The notes beneath the pieces are model-generated. The model was not told the DNA's origin and did no database searches. It saw only the letters and a program-made list of their open reading frames with translations. DNA of 64,000 bases. It comes from Linepithema humile (Eukaryota > Arthropoda > Insecta > Hymenoptera > Formicidae). Positions 26,954 through 39,072 of this stretch are shown here, in pieces. Positions within the stretch are counted from its first letter, which is position 1. Each line of letters begins with the position of its first letter. The stretch covers positions 7,185,001 to 7,249,000 of the forward strand of contig NC_090135.1 in the NCBI RefSeq assembly GCF_040581485.1. The letters run 5' to 3'. The translations under genes were made by a program, and so were the position numbers.

Positions 26954-29900
26954 CGCGATGCGGGTGCTGCTGTCGAAATTGCCGCGGCCGTGGATCGTCG
27001 ACGAGAAGAAGGATGATGGCTACACGGCACTCCATCTGGCCGCTCTAAACAATCACGTGGAGGTCGCCGAGCAACTGGCACGCGCTGGGAAAGCCGATTT
27101 GGACCTGCAGAATGTGAACCTGCAGACCGCCCTGCATCTGGCAGTCGAGCGACAACACACGCAGATTGTCCGAGTATGTTTGCTTACGCGAAAGCGATCG
27201 CGGACATGATAAATCGATTAGACAAATGAAATTGTGTCTTCAACGACAGTTAGACATCTTAGATTGATATCTGATAGATCGATCGTCGTTTATTTGAGGA
27301 AAAACCGACCGCATTAACTTGCATATCCGATCCGTAGTTGCTGGTTCGCGAAGGCGCGAATCTGAACGTCGCCGACAAGGACGGAGACACACCCTTGCAC
27401 GAGGCTCTTCGGCACCACACGCTGTCGCAGCTGCGCCAATTGCAAGACGTGCAGGATGTCGGACGGCTGCTGATGGGCCTGGGCACCCAGGGTCAGGACA
27501 AGAAGAGCAGCTCCTTTATCGCCTGCTTCTTGGCGGCGCACGGCGCCGATCTCGAGCTGAAGAACAAGAAGGGCCAGACGCCCTTGGATCTCTGCCCGGA
27601 TCCGAATCTCTGCAAAACCCTCACTACGTGCCACAAGGACAAGGAGTCGTTAGTACTCGAGCGAAGGGGGAGACTCTCTCCTTCGTTGATTTTCAATTAA
27701 ATGAATTATTTAATGCGTTACTGAACCGTGAGTTCTTCAAATATTTTTATTCCGAAACAATATAAAAGGATATAAATTTGATCCGAAACACTTGAAGCAA
27801 TAGAATTTTTTAAATATCTTTAAATATATTTCTAACATGATTTCTTTCCTCAGACACGATATCGAAGTCATCCCGTCAGCGGCGATCGACGAGTGCCTCG
27901 TGTGCTCTGACGGCAAACGGGAGATGCTTTTCAGTCCTTGCGGACACGTAGCTTGCTGCAACGTCTGTGCGCCGAGAGTAAAGAAATGCCTAATTTGCCG
28001 TGAAAATGTTCTTTCCCGAGTGAAGGTAAAGTTGCTCTTTTGTATTATTGTACACGCCGGATGCTTATTGCCTTTTCTAAAGCTTATCTCTCATCCTTGT
28101 TGTTTCATCAACGTATCTTTATGCACATCCTCGCTGAGTCCTGCCAATAATAATTACAAGCTTTCTTCCTTCCGATAGTTAAGACAGTAAAGAAGAAACT
28201 AACGCTACCTTCGTATACCAAAAATGTGTTTTTACGCTTTTCAGCATTTAACAAATCGAACGACATCCTTCGGCAATTCCGCCGCGTAAATTAAAAACTG
28301 TTGGCGCAGCAACCGTTTTGCGTCTCGGGAGAAATGTTCAAAATTCTAGAATGTCCCGTTCGCGCCCTAATGACGAGTGTTTGTTTTCCAGATCGAAGAA
28401 TGCGTGGTGTGCTCGGATCGCAAGGCAGGCATGCTGTTTCGCCCGTGCGGACACATGTGCGCCTGCGAGAGCTGCTCGGCCCTAATGAAGAAATGCGTGC
28501 AGTGCCGGGCTCAAATAGTGCACATGGTGCCGCTCTCGGTGTGCTGCGGCGGCGGAGGCGACGTCACTTACGTGAAGGGATGCAATGCCTCAGGTATACA
28601 GCGCCCGCTTTGCACAGAGCGCATTCACAGCCGCTCTTGATAGCTCGCTTCAATCTACCTAATCGCACTGAATATATTGAACTGTATTCCCATGTAGAAT
28701 GTAGCGATTAGATAGCTCGCTTCCATTTGCTCGTGATCGCGATGAACAAATCGAAATGTTCTCGCATAATGTGTTCTCGCATTCGAGTAGTCGGTTATTT
28801 TAATAATTATTTTATTTTTCTAACAATTAGTAGCGGGAAAAGAATCGAAGAGAGAATCAAATTGAAACTCATTTTTTATTTATAACAGTCAATTGCATAA
28901 TTCGCTAGCTGACACCTGAGTGACAAATCAAATAAATGAGATATTCTGAATAATGTATGTATATCTGATGACATTTCTATTATTAATACTTTATAACGCT
29001 CGCCATCTGCTGTGTAACTGTTATTATCTGGGTTCTCTTTAGATTAAAAATGTATTTCGGTATTCATGTGAAATTGAATATTGCTAATACGAATGATGTG
29101 ACAAATAAGAGCGTCGTTCATCGATATTATTATTATCGGGAAACGAGTGCTTTTTTTGTTTAAAAACCAATTCTTACGATTCAAAGGAATAATATCCGAA
29201 GCCAAGACGGACATCGAGGAAGAGCCGGCGCCCTCGAACAACACCGTGGCCGGGGAAGCTCTTTTAATGAACAACGGCAGTCGAGATACTTCCCACAGCG
29301 ACATACAAAAACTACAGCAGCAATTGCAGGATATCAAGGAACAAGTACGTGTCCCCTTTGCGTCTTGCTTCGTTATGCGGCGCTTTAATGAAACGAATAA
29401 TTTCGTTTGTACGGAAGAAAGAAGTCCGCGCCGCTCTCCGTACAATTACCTTTCGTTCTCGGAAAACCGGAGTACCTTTTCTCGGACTGAATTCTCGGCC
29501 TTTTTTTTTTACCGTGAACACCACAACAGCTTTAATTATCATCCTGTTATTCAATTTATTGTTTTGCTCGTTCCCGACAGATCTAGTGTGTGTTAAATTA
29601 CACAGACACTTTTTCATTCGACATAAAATTTTAGCAGAATTAAAAAATGTTTAATTGATAAAAAAAGGACGTTAAATTATACAAAAGTTGAAAAATTCAA
29701 CTAATTGGAAACTTCCAAAAATGTTGAATATAACAGTAAAATCCGGTAAAATGATTTGCTCTTATTATGAATAATAGAATTCTGACAGAAATGTCGCAAA
29801 TAATTCGCGAGAGTCTCTGATTCTTTTATTGTTGCAGACCATGTGTCCGGTTTGTCTGGATCGTCTGAAAAACATGATCTTCCTGTGCGGACACGGCACC

Positions 29901-29978
29901 TGCCAAATGTGCGGCGACCGGATGTCGGAGTGTCCAATATGTCGCAAGGCGGTCGACAAGCGCATTCTGCTCTACTAA
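26954..29978 (+). CDS. mib1: E3 ubiquitin-protein ligase Mind bomb 1, C-terminal part (5' exons not seen)
   Basis: Six exons read as 26954-27173, 27338-27645, 27854-28025, 28392-28593, 29187-29344 and 29838-29978, giving 399 residues to the stop. The first exon starts behind a TTTCAG acceptor and continues a codon, so upstream exons are missing. The order is ankyrin repeats (AMRVLLSKLPRPW, DGYTALHLAALNNHVEVAE, DKDGDTPLHEALRHHTLSQL), then three C-terminal RING fingers (CLVCSD...CLICRE; CVVCSD...CVQCRA; CPVCLDRLKNMIFLCGHG...CPICRK), ending in RILLY as in vertebrate MIB1. A QKLQQQLQDIKEQ coiled segment precedes the last RING. Family knowledge: MIB1 ubiquitinates Delta/Serrate and drives ligand endocytosis in the signal-sending cell, and the last RING is the key E2-binding one. 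The N-terminal MIB/HERC2, ZZ and first ankyrin repeats are not in view. The donor after exon 2 (GTCGTT) is weak; other exon phases close cleanly. AATAAA lies at 30205. Confidence 0.95.
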
Positions 29979-30204
29979 AAATAAAAGACAAGTCACCAAC
30001 CACGGCTACGCGCTGGAATTTCCCGAGGACAATTATCTATACGATAGACGAATCGTACAACGGCTCGTACAAAAGAATCACAATTTGCGATCGTTCGCGA
30101 CAGATCGCAAAAAGAAAAGCTGGTCGCTTCTTTACATCACATTTACTTTTGTCAGATGGAATATTATGCCAGACCGAATTGAAAAGCATCATTGTTTTCC
30201 ATAA

Positions 30205-30210
30205 AATAAA
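30205..30210 (+). terminator. Candidate poly(A) signal of mib1
   Basis: AATAAA 227 bp past the mib1 stop codon, the first canonical hexamer downstream. Later AATAAA copies near 30800 may give a longer 3' UTR. Confidence 0.5.
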
Positions 30211-30950
30211 ATACGTCGTAATACAATAATGGCATAAAACTGGAGGATAGTATATCACGATGGTGAATGCTAATTATTTTCGAGCTATATTAGTTCATAG
30301 AAAGCTAAGCTGATTGATAAAGCGCGATGAAAAACGAGACGTACGCACAATTATTATTTAACATTCGTAATTCTAAAGCAAGGAAAACTCGTTGCATGAT
30401 AAATGATATATTATATTGTTAAAGTTGCGTTTCTCATATGACAAATGGCTATTAACACACACTGTATCATATTTCCACTAAGAAATATGCGTTCTACAGA
30501 GCTTTTATTTATAAGTCATTCGTAAGCACTTGTTTCTTGCATAATTAAAAATTGAGAAAAAGCTCAGTAGATATTAGACGAAAAGTTCTTCCAGATATTT
30601 ATTATTACATAGGAACAATGTCTTACATCTATATTGAGATTTCCACGTAGATTGCCAAAATTAATAAGTAAATTATTGTATTTGTGTACTATTTTATCTT
30701 TTGAAGTATTAAAATAACAAATTATTGTAGGATTGTGAAATTATATTGTTCATTGCAATCGGCTTAACATATATGACATTATTTATACAGATATCAAAAT
30801 AAATAAATAAGTCGATAGAAATGTTTTGAGTTCAATGCAGTGGCAGATCTATCGGTGGACGAATAAAGTTTTCTTTTTTTTAAATTTATGTCAATTGTTA
30901 TTATCTATTATTTTAATAAGTAACAATTATATTAATTGATATGTTACTGA

Positions 30951-31170
30951 CATTTCAAGTCGTAGTTTTTGGCACAGTTTCTTATGTTGGTTAATTTGGT
31001 TAATATAATAAATATATATATATATATTTATTTATTAGTATTACTATATACATTTCAAGTTGTAGTTTCTGGCAAACAGTTTCTTATGTTAGTTAATTTG
31101 GTTAATATAATAAATAAATAAATATATATATATATATATACATATTTATTATATTTACCAAATTAACTAA
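30951..31170. repeat. 100-bp tandem duplication followed by an inverted copy
   Basis: A segment starting CATTTCAAGT at 30951 recurs at 31051 with few changes; both copies run through a TTAATTTGGTTAATATAATAAA core into (TA)n. The core of copy two (31089-31116) then appears in reverse complement at 31143-31170 with 27 of 28 bases paired. The result is a potential hairpin with an AT-rich loop. It looks like a small non-autonomous element or a fold-back-driven duplication. No transposase frame is present. Confidence 0.75.
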
Positions 31171-32970
31171 TATAATTATATTGTAAATATATAGTATATT
31201 GTATAGGTGTTTATAAATGGAACTTTTTTTGGAAAAGAGTCGGCCAAAAACATCAAATCATGGAAGATGTAGATCTGTCACTGGTGCAATAGACCGATTC
31301 TATTGTCTCCAATCATTATCTATTATTATTAAGGGTGTTATATTCTCTTTTTCTTTCTATATAAATATATACATAAATTTTAATTATGCATTTTTTGTAT
31401 ATATTTCTCATACAATAGTGCTTTTGCTTATATGTATGTTATTTTCGAGTATGAATAATGAAAAAATGGAAATTTTATTTTATTTGATTTTCAGATTATA
31501 TAGCATTTAATTAGTTGAGGATTAACTTGATCTTGAAAAAATTATTTATATTAATATTTGTAAAAAATAGAATCCTTAAATGAAGAATATGAGATAAATG
31601 GACGTATAAACTAATAATATTCATATTCGTATACCATTCCTGTTTTGACAGTATTTGTATGAAATTTTACACAATATGCATTATCGGCATATGCATACAT
31701 CGTAATACGAAGTATACAATAAATATGTGACAAAAATCCGAATTATATTACAAATACACTCTACAGAATGAAATTGTGGTGTTGCATTATTAAAATATTG
31801 CTTTCATGTATTCGACAATTAAATAAAGAAATTTTGTAAACTTGCCACACGAATTCCCTGATTAAATATCGTACAATAAAATTGTGATTAAGCGTACGAT
31901 AAATTGCTGCATGGATTGAAAATGAATAATACATGAGACGCATATTGTACGAAAAATTATTTATTTTCTTCGACAATTTTCATTTCCATATACATTTATA
32001 TAGAGCCACATTTATATTGATAACTGAATGTACAGATTTCTGCTCACTTGCCTTTTTTCCTTGGGTTGAATAATGTACTCTGCTAAAAATCTACGAAGAA
32101 AGTATTGAATTTACACGCACGATATGAACATCCATTCCAGTCTCGTACCATTAGCTATCCCTAAATCCGAAGACTGCACTGCGTCTTCTGTTAAAAGAGT
32201 TCTCGTATTTTTATTTTATAGACAATTCGTATAAAACTATCTCACGCATTCGTACAACATGTTCGCATTAACAATAACGGCACTTATGTTGTAAAAAAAA
32301 TTAGACCGAATGCAGTGACGAGCTGTCGTGATGACTGCCTCGGAAAGAAAACCGATCCGACACGAAACACTGAAAGTATTCGCTTAGAAAAAAAAAAGAG
32401 ATAAAGATGTGCATTCAGATGTAAATATAGCGATAAAAAAAAAGAACAACGCTTCCGTTTTCGCGTATATACGAGCGATTGCTAAATAATTTACTATGTT
32501 CAGGCGTTGGGTCGTGTGCGTAAGCATACATCTCGGTAGTATTATTATATTAAATATTTTAATTACATTAATTTAATAGCTTCCTAGTTGTTCTCTGTAT
32601 TACTGATATTTAGTCAAACACGATAATCGAAGTCGCAGAGTTGCGTGACAGAAGATTACATATATTTTATTTTTTTATCTTTTCTTTTTTTTAAATCCTC
32701 CCCCCTCTGCGGTTTGATCGGGTTAGACTGTGATTGATTCAAGCTAGATTTTACCTCTTTGCGACCCATTTCACCGTTATGCCTGTTCATCGTGTTCCAC
32801 GTCACGTACGCGTCCACGCAATACGATCGATCTCGTTATAACAAGAGTTGTAACAAGACCTCGTTATACAGAATGTTCCAAATTTATCTTTGAATTCTGT
32901 CCAATGGCAACAAAGCTTCGACTATCACCTTCATCATATCAACGGGTCACGAAGGAAAAGCGCGTCATCT

Positions 32971-35900
32971 TTAACATTCCGACGACGAGTTTAGATTAGG
33001 TGGAGAAAGCTTCTTGGTCCGAGTGAGGCGGTCTAACTCCGCCGCTGCATCGTTGCACATCGTTGCCTTGTCTACCGGAGAAGCAGTATCTGAAATATGA
33101 AACATTTTGTTTCAGTGCTAAAACTTAAAAACATTAATTGCTAGGACAGTTTAATATTAATATATATTTTATTTATTTTTATACTTTGGAATTTTGTATT
33201 ATATCAGTTGATAAGCTTAAAACGCTACTGTGATGCATTGAAATCTTATATTTTAAAGAAAGAACTAGTTTAGAATTCTAAAATATAAGATTTAAATGCA
33301 CTGTAATAAAGTTCTAGGCATGCCAAATGATATGACATAAAATTCTACAGCATAAAACTGAATAAAACGTACATTTTAACATTCTGCACCATTTCTTTCT
33401 TTAAGATACGAGATTTCAATGCATCGTAGTGAAGAAAATATAAACTTCAAATTTCTAGGCCTATCAATTTTTATAAGATTCCAATGTGTAATAATTTAAT
33501 AAGATGGACATTTTAACATTCTAGACCGTTTCTAAAATTCTAGGCCTCTTTTAAGAGTGGATTTTCAATGGAAGAAATTACAAATTACATACCAAGTTTC
33601 AAAGGACTCGTCCCTACGCTGCCCGGCGTTCCCGGCGAACCGGGCGGCACTCCAGTCTTCTTGTACAGGAGAGAATTGAAGAAATTGGCTAGGACACCTT
33701 CCCCAGACGGCGTCGCGCCGGTACCCTTGGGATCCAGCTTCTTATTCGGCGACGCCACCTATTCGCAGAATCATTAATATTCGCCCACTAACGAGAAGAG
33801 GGAGCAAACTACTCGTAATCGACAGATCATACCACATAGATTAGAACATGCTTTCAAATGTTAACTGCAATAACCACACGAGATGGCGGCTGGAATTGAA
33901 ATTGCGTGAACTTGTTAAATGACACATTGCACGATGAACTATCAGGAGTTTTTTACTTATGATGTATTGCCATCCTCAGCACTATCGAACTAAATTACTG
34001 CACGTTAAACAAAACAGACACAATTCGGTATGGAATTCGATAAGACATTACTGCAACAATGTTAATGCACATGTTATCATTCCATTAAATTCATTAGGTA
34101 CATTAAACAATATGGATTTCTAAAAGACTAGAAGCTTATACACGAAGGATAAGAATATATTACAAATACTTTTCACATGAAGGGACTCGCTATATGAATA
34201 AACGAAACAGCTATATGAATACGATTATACTGCAATGAACGTAACATATTAACTAGGTTATGGAATCAATGATTTTGTAATGGATGTACACTCGCAACGA
34301 ATGTGATTAATGGACCACTCGTACGATTCGCAAGTGCGACGAGAACATTAGTGGCAATGCTGTGGCTCCTTGATTCGACACGCAACATGAAGAGCATGCT
34401 CTATTTATAAATGGTATAACCTGTATAACTGGCCCAGAGCTTGCCTGGTTCCGAGTCGTTGGCGAACGAGTGGGATCTTTCATGCCCGACAGAGCGGCTT
34501 GCTGCCGCGCGAGGAAGGCCTGCTCTTCCTCCGCCTGAACCTCCATTTCTCTGGCTACACACTGAATCAAATATATATTCGGGTAACACACTCTATCGAA
34601 AAAGTTTTACAGAGCACAAAAGTTATAGAGAACAGTAAGACAGCATACTTTCCGATTTGTCACTGGCTGCGCAATAACGTCGCGATAGTAATCATTCGCC
34701 TTCATAGATTGCAAATTTTCATGCAGGATGCTAATCTTCTTCATGTTATCCCAGCCAGCAGGTCTGCAAATGACGCGCGTTAATATGCATGTGTGTAGAG
34801 AAATTTTTTGACGTCGTCATAAATAGAATGCTCTTACATAAGTACTGCGTCCTTTTCGACGACCAAAGCTGGTGTCCTAAATGGTAAAGAATAAATCCTA
34901 TGCGTAAGATATTTATAAAGCAGATCACAGTTCTTATCTTCTTTCGCTGATGTATAGAAAAGTCCGGCGCCGTACTGCAAGCAAAACCGCCTGATCCACT
35001 GCTGCATGAAATCGAAGTGTTCGTCTCTGAATAAAAAAAAAAAAAAAAACAGTAATCAAGTGAAATCGATATTTACTCTAATGCTGATTCTGCGTTCATT
35101 TAATACTTACTTATAATCCTGTTCCTTTTCAAGAGTAGACATGTAATCGGTTTTCGTTATAACCACGACAACGTCTAGGCCCAAGTTGGTTGTAAGTACT
35201 CCTTCCGGCAGAGGTAAGCTTTCAGCAGTGTCGTCATCCAGATTACGACTGGTACGTCGCAAAGGACTGCCAGGATCCAGCTCGTCTCCCGGTTCTGTGT
35301 AATCCTGCCATTTCTTAATATCTAAACAAGAAATAAAATTGGGCATAGTAATACTTATATTTCTCGAAAAATTTACAGTAAATTTTCTTTTAAAAATGCA
35401 ATATTGAATCATCAATATTTCAAATATTAAAAAAAAATTATGAATCAAACCAATGAATATTATTCATTGCGTATCTACTACGTTTGATTCCACTTACTGA
35501 ACTGCCTGCACCGTTGCCTAGTATCATTATCTAAGGGTAATTTGTCAATATGGTCGCCTAATAATGCAGCCCACGATTGAAGCTGATCGAGAATAGCCCA
35601 TGGCGTAGTCATCGCGGCGACTAACATAATAAGTGTGTGTGGAAACCTCTCTTTGTTCAAGGCAAATCTCAAAAGATTTGCGTGACCAGGGTCTCCATCC
35701 AGAACCCATACAGATAGTCTTGTGTGATCTATGAAGAAATCATATATGTAAAATACTATCAACTGATAATCAAGGTATCTATATTTAATTGTATACTAAC
35801 CGTCTCTGTAATCATCTCTCACATCGATATATGCGAATTCTAATCCGGAACCCTTCTTTGGATCCTCCACGCCTTGCAGTTTAGCTATAAGTGTAGTTTT

Positions 35901-36632
35901 TCCACTCTCATTGTCACCTAAAAGATATATAATATATTCATATCTACAACGATTAGAGTGATAATATCATGTGTTACATTTGTTATTAATAATTTGTAAA
36001 AAGAAACAAATATATTTTCTACATAATACTTGAAACACTAGTATATCTGCACAAATGGCAGTAGATGCATTTTGTTGATATAACCTTTGCTACAAGTATG
36101 CCATGATAAAACGTTACACATATGAGACACATTGAAAGAACTGATTTGTTTCCAACAAGTAGCTCAAATACGATAATGTAGCACTCTTTTTTTATCGATG
36201 ACACACATGTTGTACAACAGCAAAGATACTTAATATGCATGCTGCATCAACCCACGACCCATCATATCCAAATGACATATTGGCATTTTTACCTAGAACG
36301 AGGACATTTTTATTCGATGGTAGCTTATTGTTGCCGCTGTTCTGCACTTCCGCCAGAATAGACGACCTGCAAAGCATACGATAACGTTGAATAAGAGACG
36401 GCTAAACGTTAAACGTGTAATTTTTCTCACGCAATAGGATGTGTCATACGAAGCGGAAGGCAACTCTTTCTCACGTAAAACGAACGACCATTTCATGGCA
36501 AATTTCGACACATGACAAAGATAGCATAAACTACATCACGCACCATAAGTTGTCCTTATTGTCGATGTCCTCTTTCTTTTTGGCCTGAAAGCCATTGCTC
36601 TGCAACATTGTATCTACCGTCGCCGCTGCCAT
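32971..36632 (-). CDS. Dlic: Cytoplasmic dynein 1 light intermediate chain, complete
   Basis: Ten exons on the minus strand, in transcript order 36632-36544, 36366-36293, 35917-35801, 35728-35498, 35321-35111, 35026-34838, 34763-34649, 34561-34421, 33758-33593 and 33089-32971; phases close to 483 residues plus stop. The start ATG begins MAAATVDTML; an ATG two codons upstream is possible. A Ras-like domain begins at residue ~30 with P-loop GDNESGKTT, then RDDHTRLSVWVLDGD and VVVVITKTDYMSTLEKE. The block RRFCLQYGAGLFYTSAKEDK and PAGWDN match animal LICs. The C-terminal tail keeps the adaptor-binding helix GVLANFFNSLLYKK and a distal AAELDRLTRTKK segment. Family role: LIC binds the dynein heavy chain through its G domain, and its tail recruits BicD, Hook and Spindly-type adaptors. 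It ends convergently with mib1 and lies 410 bp downstream of mRpL15. The tail linker is shorter than in human DYNC1LI1 (523 residues). The exon 8 donor (GTTATA) is non-consensus but in phase. Confidence 0.95.
33225..33431. repeat. Inverted-repeat element in the last intron of Dlic
   Basis: The unit at 33225-33263 (TGATGCATTGAAATCT core followed by AAAGAAAGAA) returns in reverse complement at 33393-33431. Roughly 34 of 39 positions match by eye. A third, shorter inverted copy lies at 33278-33307. It sits wholly within the intron between Dlic exons 33758-33593 and 33089-32971. A short flanking word, CATTTTAACATTCT, also repeats near 33371 and 33508. The arrangement suggests a MITE-like insertion. 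Confidence 0.65.
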
Positions 36633-37042
36633 TATCATCCATTTGACAGGAATAAGGATATCGATTACGAGTGCGCTAGCGTTGGTGGCGCGGGTGTGGT
36701 GGATCACGGATTCGACCTTCTCGCACTTCGATTCCGACCGATCGCTGCAAAATGAGTCGATCGAGTTAAAATCGAGTTTGTGATTCTCGAGACATCGATT
36801 CAGTCGAAGTATATCAGCCGTGCACACTATTTAAAATAGATGCACTGAAAAAATTTAATTCTAAAAAATTCTTGAAACCAAGTGCAAAACGACGAGTTAT
36901 TATTGAAGCATTTTATTCAGTAATTACGTATAGCAGTCAGCAACATAATTTTATTAATAAAATACAACCATTTTTGTATATTAAACATTATTTATTAAAT
37001 CTAGTTCATTTACACTATTGTTTTGCATCTTCACATCTCGCC
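36633..37042 (-). promoter_or_regulatory. Dlic promoter region and mRpL15 3' end
   Basis: This is the 410 bp between the mRpL15 stop and the Dlic start. mRpL15 poly(A) signals are at 36991-36996 and 36912-36917 (minus strand). That leaves at most about 280 bp for the Dlic promoter and 5' UTR. Nearest the Dlic start, from about 36640 to 36800, the sequence is richer in CpG than its surroundings, as expected for a housekeeping start region. No TATA box is evident. Confidence 0.5.
36991..36996 (-). terminator. Candidate poly(A) signal of mRpL15
   Basis: AATAAA on the minus strand 47 bp past the mRpL15 stop codon. A second copy lies at 36912-36917. Confidence 0.6.
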
Positions 37043-38387
37043 TCAACTTGCATAAAACTCTTTCAGATACTCGGCTTTGGGTTTCAGTATCATTTTATCT
37101 TTAAGACTTATCACCCAGCCTGGTTCAAGACCATAAAACAATTGCCGGGGATCCTTGCGCTCGCACAGCATCTCATAATCAGGATCGTCCTCGATTCGCG
37201 GTAAATCATAGCCGTACTTCTGCGCTAATACTAGACGTTCTTGAGAAATTTTCTCTGGATCGGCTAAGTACCCTCTCATAGCGGCACTGGAATAATATTC
37301 CAGGCAATCTGTTGGCGGCAAAAACCTACGCGGTATTGGTTCACCTACAAATTATATAAAAAATATCGTGAATGGCAGATCACTTTCCGGAAATTTTTGA
37401 CAAAGAATATCTTGTTCAAATTACCTCTGCTGAAAAACTGTTCTGTGTCACACAAAGCATGTAGGGAATGCACATCATAATAAGCTGTTGTAATTACTCC
37501 CCCATTTCTTTCGATGGCTGCAATTACAGGCTCGCTAGCCCATTGTACTTCTATGTTTACTTTAGCTTTGAAATCATGTACACCCTTAAAATAGAATTTA
37601 TATTAACGCACAATCTCTTAGGATAAGTGTACACATATAAAGTTATATTACTTCATCTGTCAAATGAACGCCTGCATGTTTCCAGTCTACTTTTATATTG
37701 TACAGACCAGTGTTTATTAGAGATATGAGATCGATTGGCTTAGTAATGTCTATCCGGTTTGTGTCAATGTACGTCTGCAAAGCTTTTAAAGAAAGTGGAG
37801 GATATTCTCGTCTTAAACTGAAACATAGGATATCATTATTTTTTTTTAATTCAATATATATATAATTTTTTTTTTCTACAATCTTATAAAATAAATGATC
37901 CATGAAACTTACTGATGGCCCTTGTAATATGGTTCTTTACCAAACCTCAAATAGAAAGGGGTATTGCCAGTCTCATAACCCAAACGCATAAAATTTTGTC
38001 TTTGGCCTGAACCTTTGTTTCCAGCACCATGCTTATTACCACCATGTTGACCTCTACCACGTTTCTATATAAAAGTAAAGAAGAAATCAAATGATGCACA
38101 CACTCACGATAAATATCTATAGTAAAATAACATCTCTGTGTTTCATTGAGATTTCATTTCATTCAATGCAACATTAAAACGTATAACAAAAATCCAATTA
38201 TATCATTATTTTATCAATTACTTTATTTAAACTTTTGCAAAGTGACAAGCTTCAAAATATGTAAATTCTCTGATTGTCTTACAGTCTTTTGTTGTGCACC
38301 AGGGTTACCTCGGATATTTGACAATGATAATCTAGGTAATACTCTTAACACGGACAAAGCCAAATCTTTTCCTTGCTTCCCAGCCAT
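37043..38387 (-). CDS. mRpL15: Mitochondrial large ribosomal subunit protein uL15m, complete
   Basis: Five exons on the minus strand, in transcript order 38387-38283, 38064-37913, 37817-37652, 37584-37425 and 37344-37043; phases close to 294 residues, close to the ~296 of the human protein. The protein starts MAGKQGKDLALSVLRVLPRL, a basic amphipathic leader suited to a mitochondrial targeting sequence. It continues with the Gly/Lys-rich uL15 signature KRGRGQHGGNKHGAGNKGSG and RLGYETGNTPFYLRFGKEPY. The C-terminal half (PRRFLPPTDCLEYYSS, ARLVLA-like YGYDLPRIEDDPDY) is the mitochondrial extension. Role: structural protein of the 39S subunit in the matrix. The start codon is 685 bp from the divergent Wwox start. 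Two minus-strand AATAAA signals lie just past the stop, at 36991-36996 and 36912-36917, so its 3' end is close to the Dlic promoter. Confidence 0.95.
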
Positions 38388-39072
38388 ATCAACTTCCCAG
38401 ACGAAGTAGTAGTTTGCCGATAAATAAATCTTTAACAGTACATTCGCACATGTATATACATTAACCTGAAAGACAGCAATAAGTTTTCTAACCTAATCAA
38501 AAATTATCACGAGGCGACATCAATGTTCGCAACAGCGACGCCAGATTTGAGACGCATGTAGCAAGCGGAAAGGAGAGAATCAGAGCTTGAAAAACGACGG
38601 CGCATGGCCCATCTAAGGCTTCTCTGATTATATATATATATAATATAACATATATTATAAATATATTATATATATAATAAATATAAAGACGTCTAAAGAC
38701 GTCCTCTCTAAGATTGTTCTAAATAAGACATCTTTAGGACGTTCTAAACGTCTTAAATAAAATTTCCCAAAAATTAAAAAAAAAAACATTTTAATTATTT
38801 AAGTGTTTTATAAATATTCTAACACTGTCAAGTCAAAAATAGCCCAGAAGCATGTAGAAAAATTTAAATTACCGCTGGATATCCGTTTACTGAGCGCTCA
38901 GTGTTGCTCAGTGAACGCGTGTTTAACGCTTGCGCAACCGTGTTTTGTATGTTTTTATTCGGAAAACATGTTTATTTACATTTAATCTTAAATAGAGTCA
39001 AAATGAAACCCAAGGGATTTAATCTATAACTCATATATAGTTCAAAAGTAGAAACAGTTTAGGATTCTAAGG
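38388..39072. promoter_or_regulatory. Divergent promoter region shared by mRpL15 (-) and Wwox (+)
   Basis: These 685 bp separate the two start codons. A CpG-containing part at about 38510-38600 lies near mRpL15, and another (GAGCGCTCAGTGTTGCTCAG, 38893-38912) lies near Wwox. Between them is an AT-rich palindromic segment (38620-38760). Divergent housekeeping pairs at this spacing are often co-regulated; that is inference here. Confidence 0.5.
38620..38754. repeat. AT-rich palindrome with GACGT-containing inverted arms
   Basis: An alternating TA stretch (about 38628-38685) precedes an arm rich in GACGTC (38686-38703). That arm pairs imperfectly with 38737-38754, and the short loop has related words (GACATCTTTAGGACG). 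It probably extrudes as a hairpin, and it separates two promoters. Confidence 0.55.

Larger units (their letters stand above)
29979..32970. other. Convergent 3' regions of mib1 (+) and Dlic (-)
   Basis: There is no coding sequence here. The mib1 3' UTR begins at 29979 with a first AATAAA at 30205-30210 and AT-rich AATAAATAAATAA clusters near 30800. The Dlic 3' UTR runs leftwards from 32970, and several minus-strand AATAAA candidates (TTTATT on the plus strand) occur between about 31960 and 32210. The middle carries the repeat structure at 30951-31170. AT content is very high throughout. Confidence 0.7.

Noticed and set aside
31217..31510. 97-codon plus-strand frame next to the 30951-31170 repeat, considered as transposon remnant
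   Set aside because: It is an AT-rich Ile/Phe/Tyr-biased chance frame without transposase or reverse-transcriptase motifs.
33568..33777. 69-codon plus-strand frame rich in Pro and Gly
   Set aside because: It is the antisense of a real Dlic exon (33758-33593).
36595..36783. Plus-strand frame over the Dlic start
   Set aside because: It is antisense to Dlic exon 1 and its 5' UTR, with no independent support.
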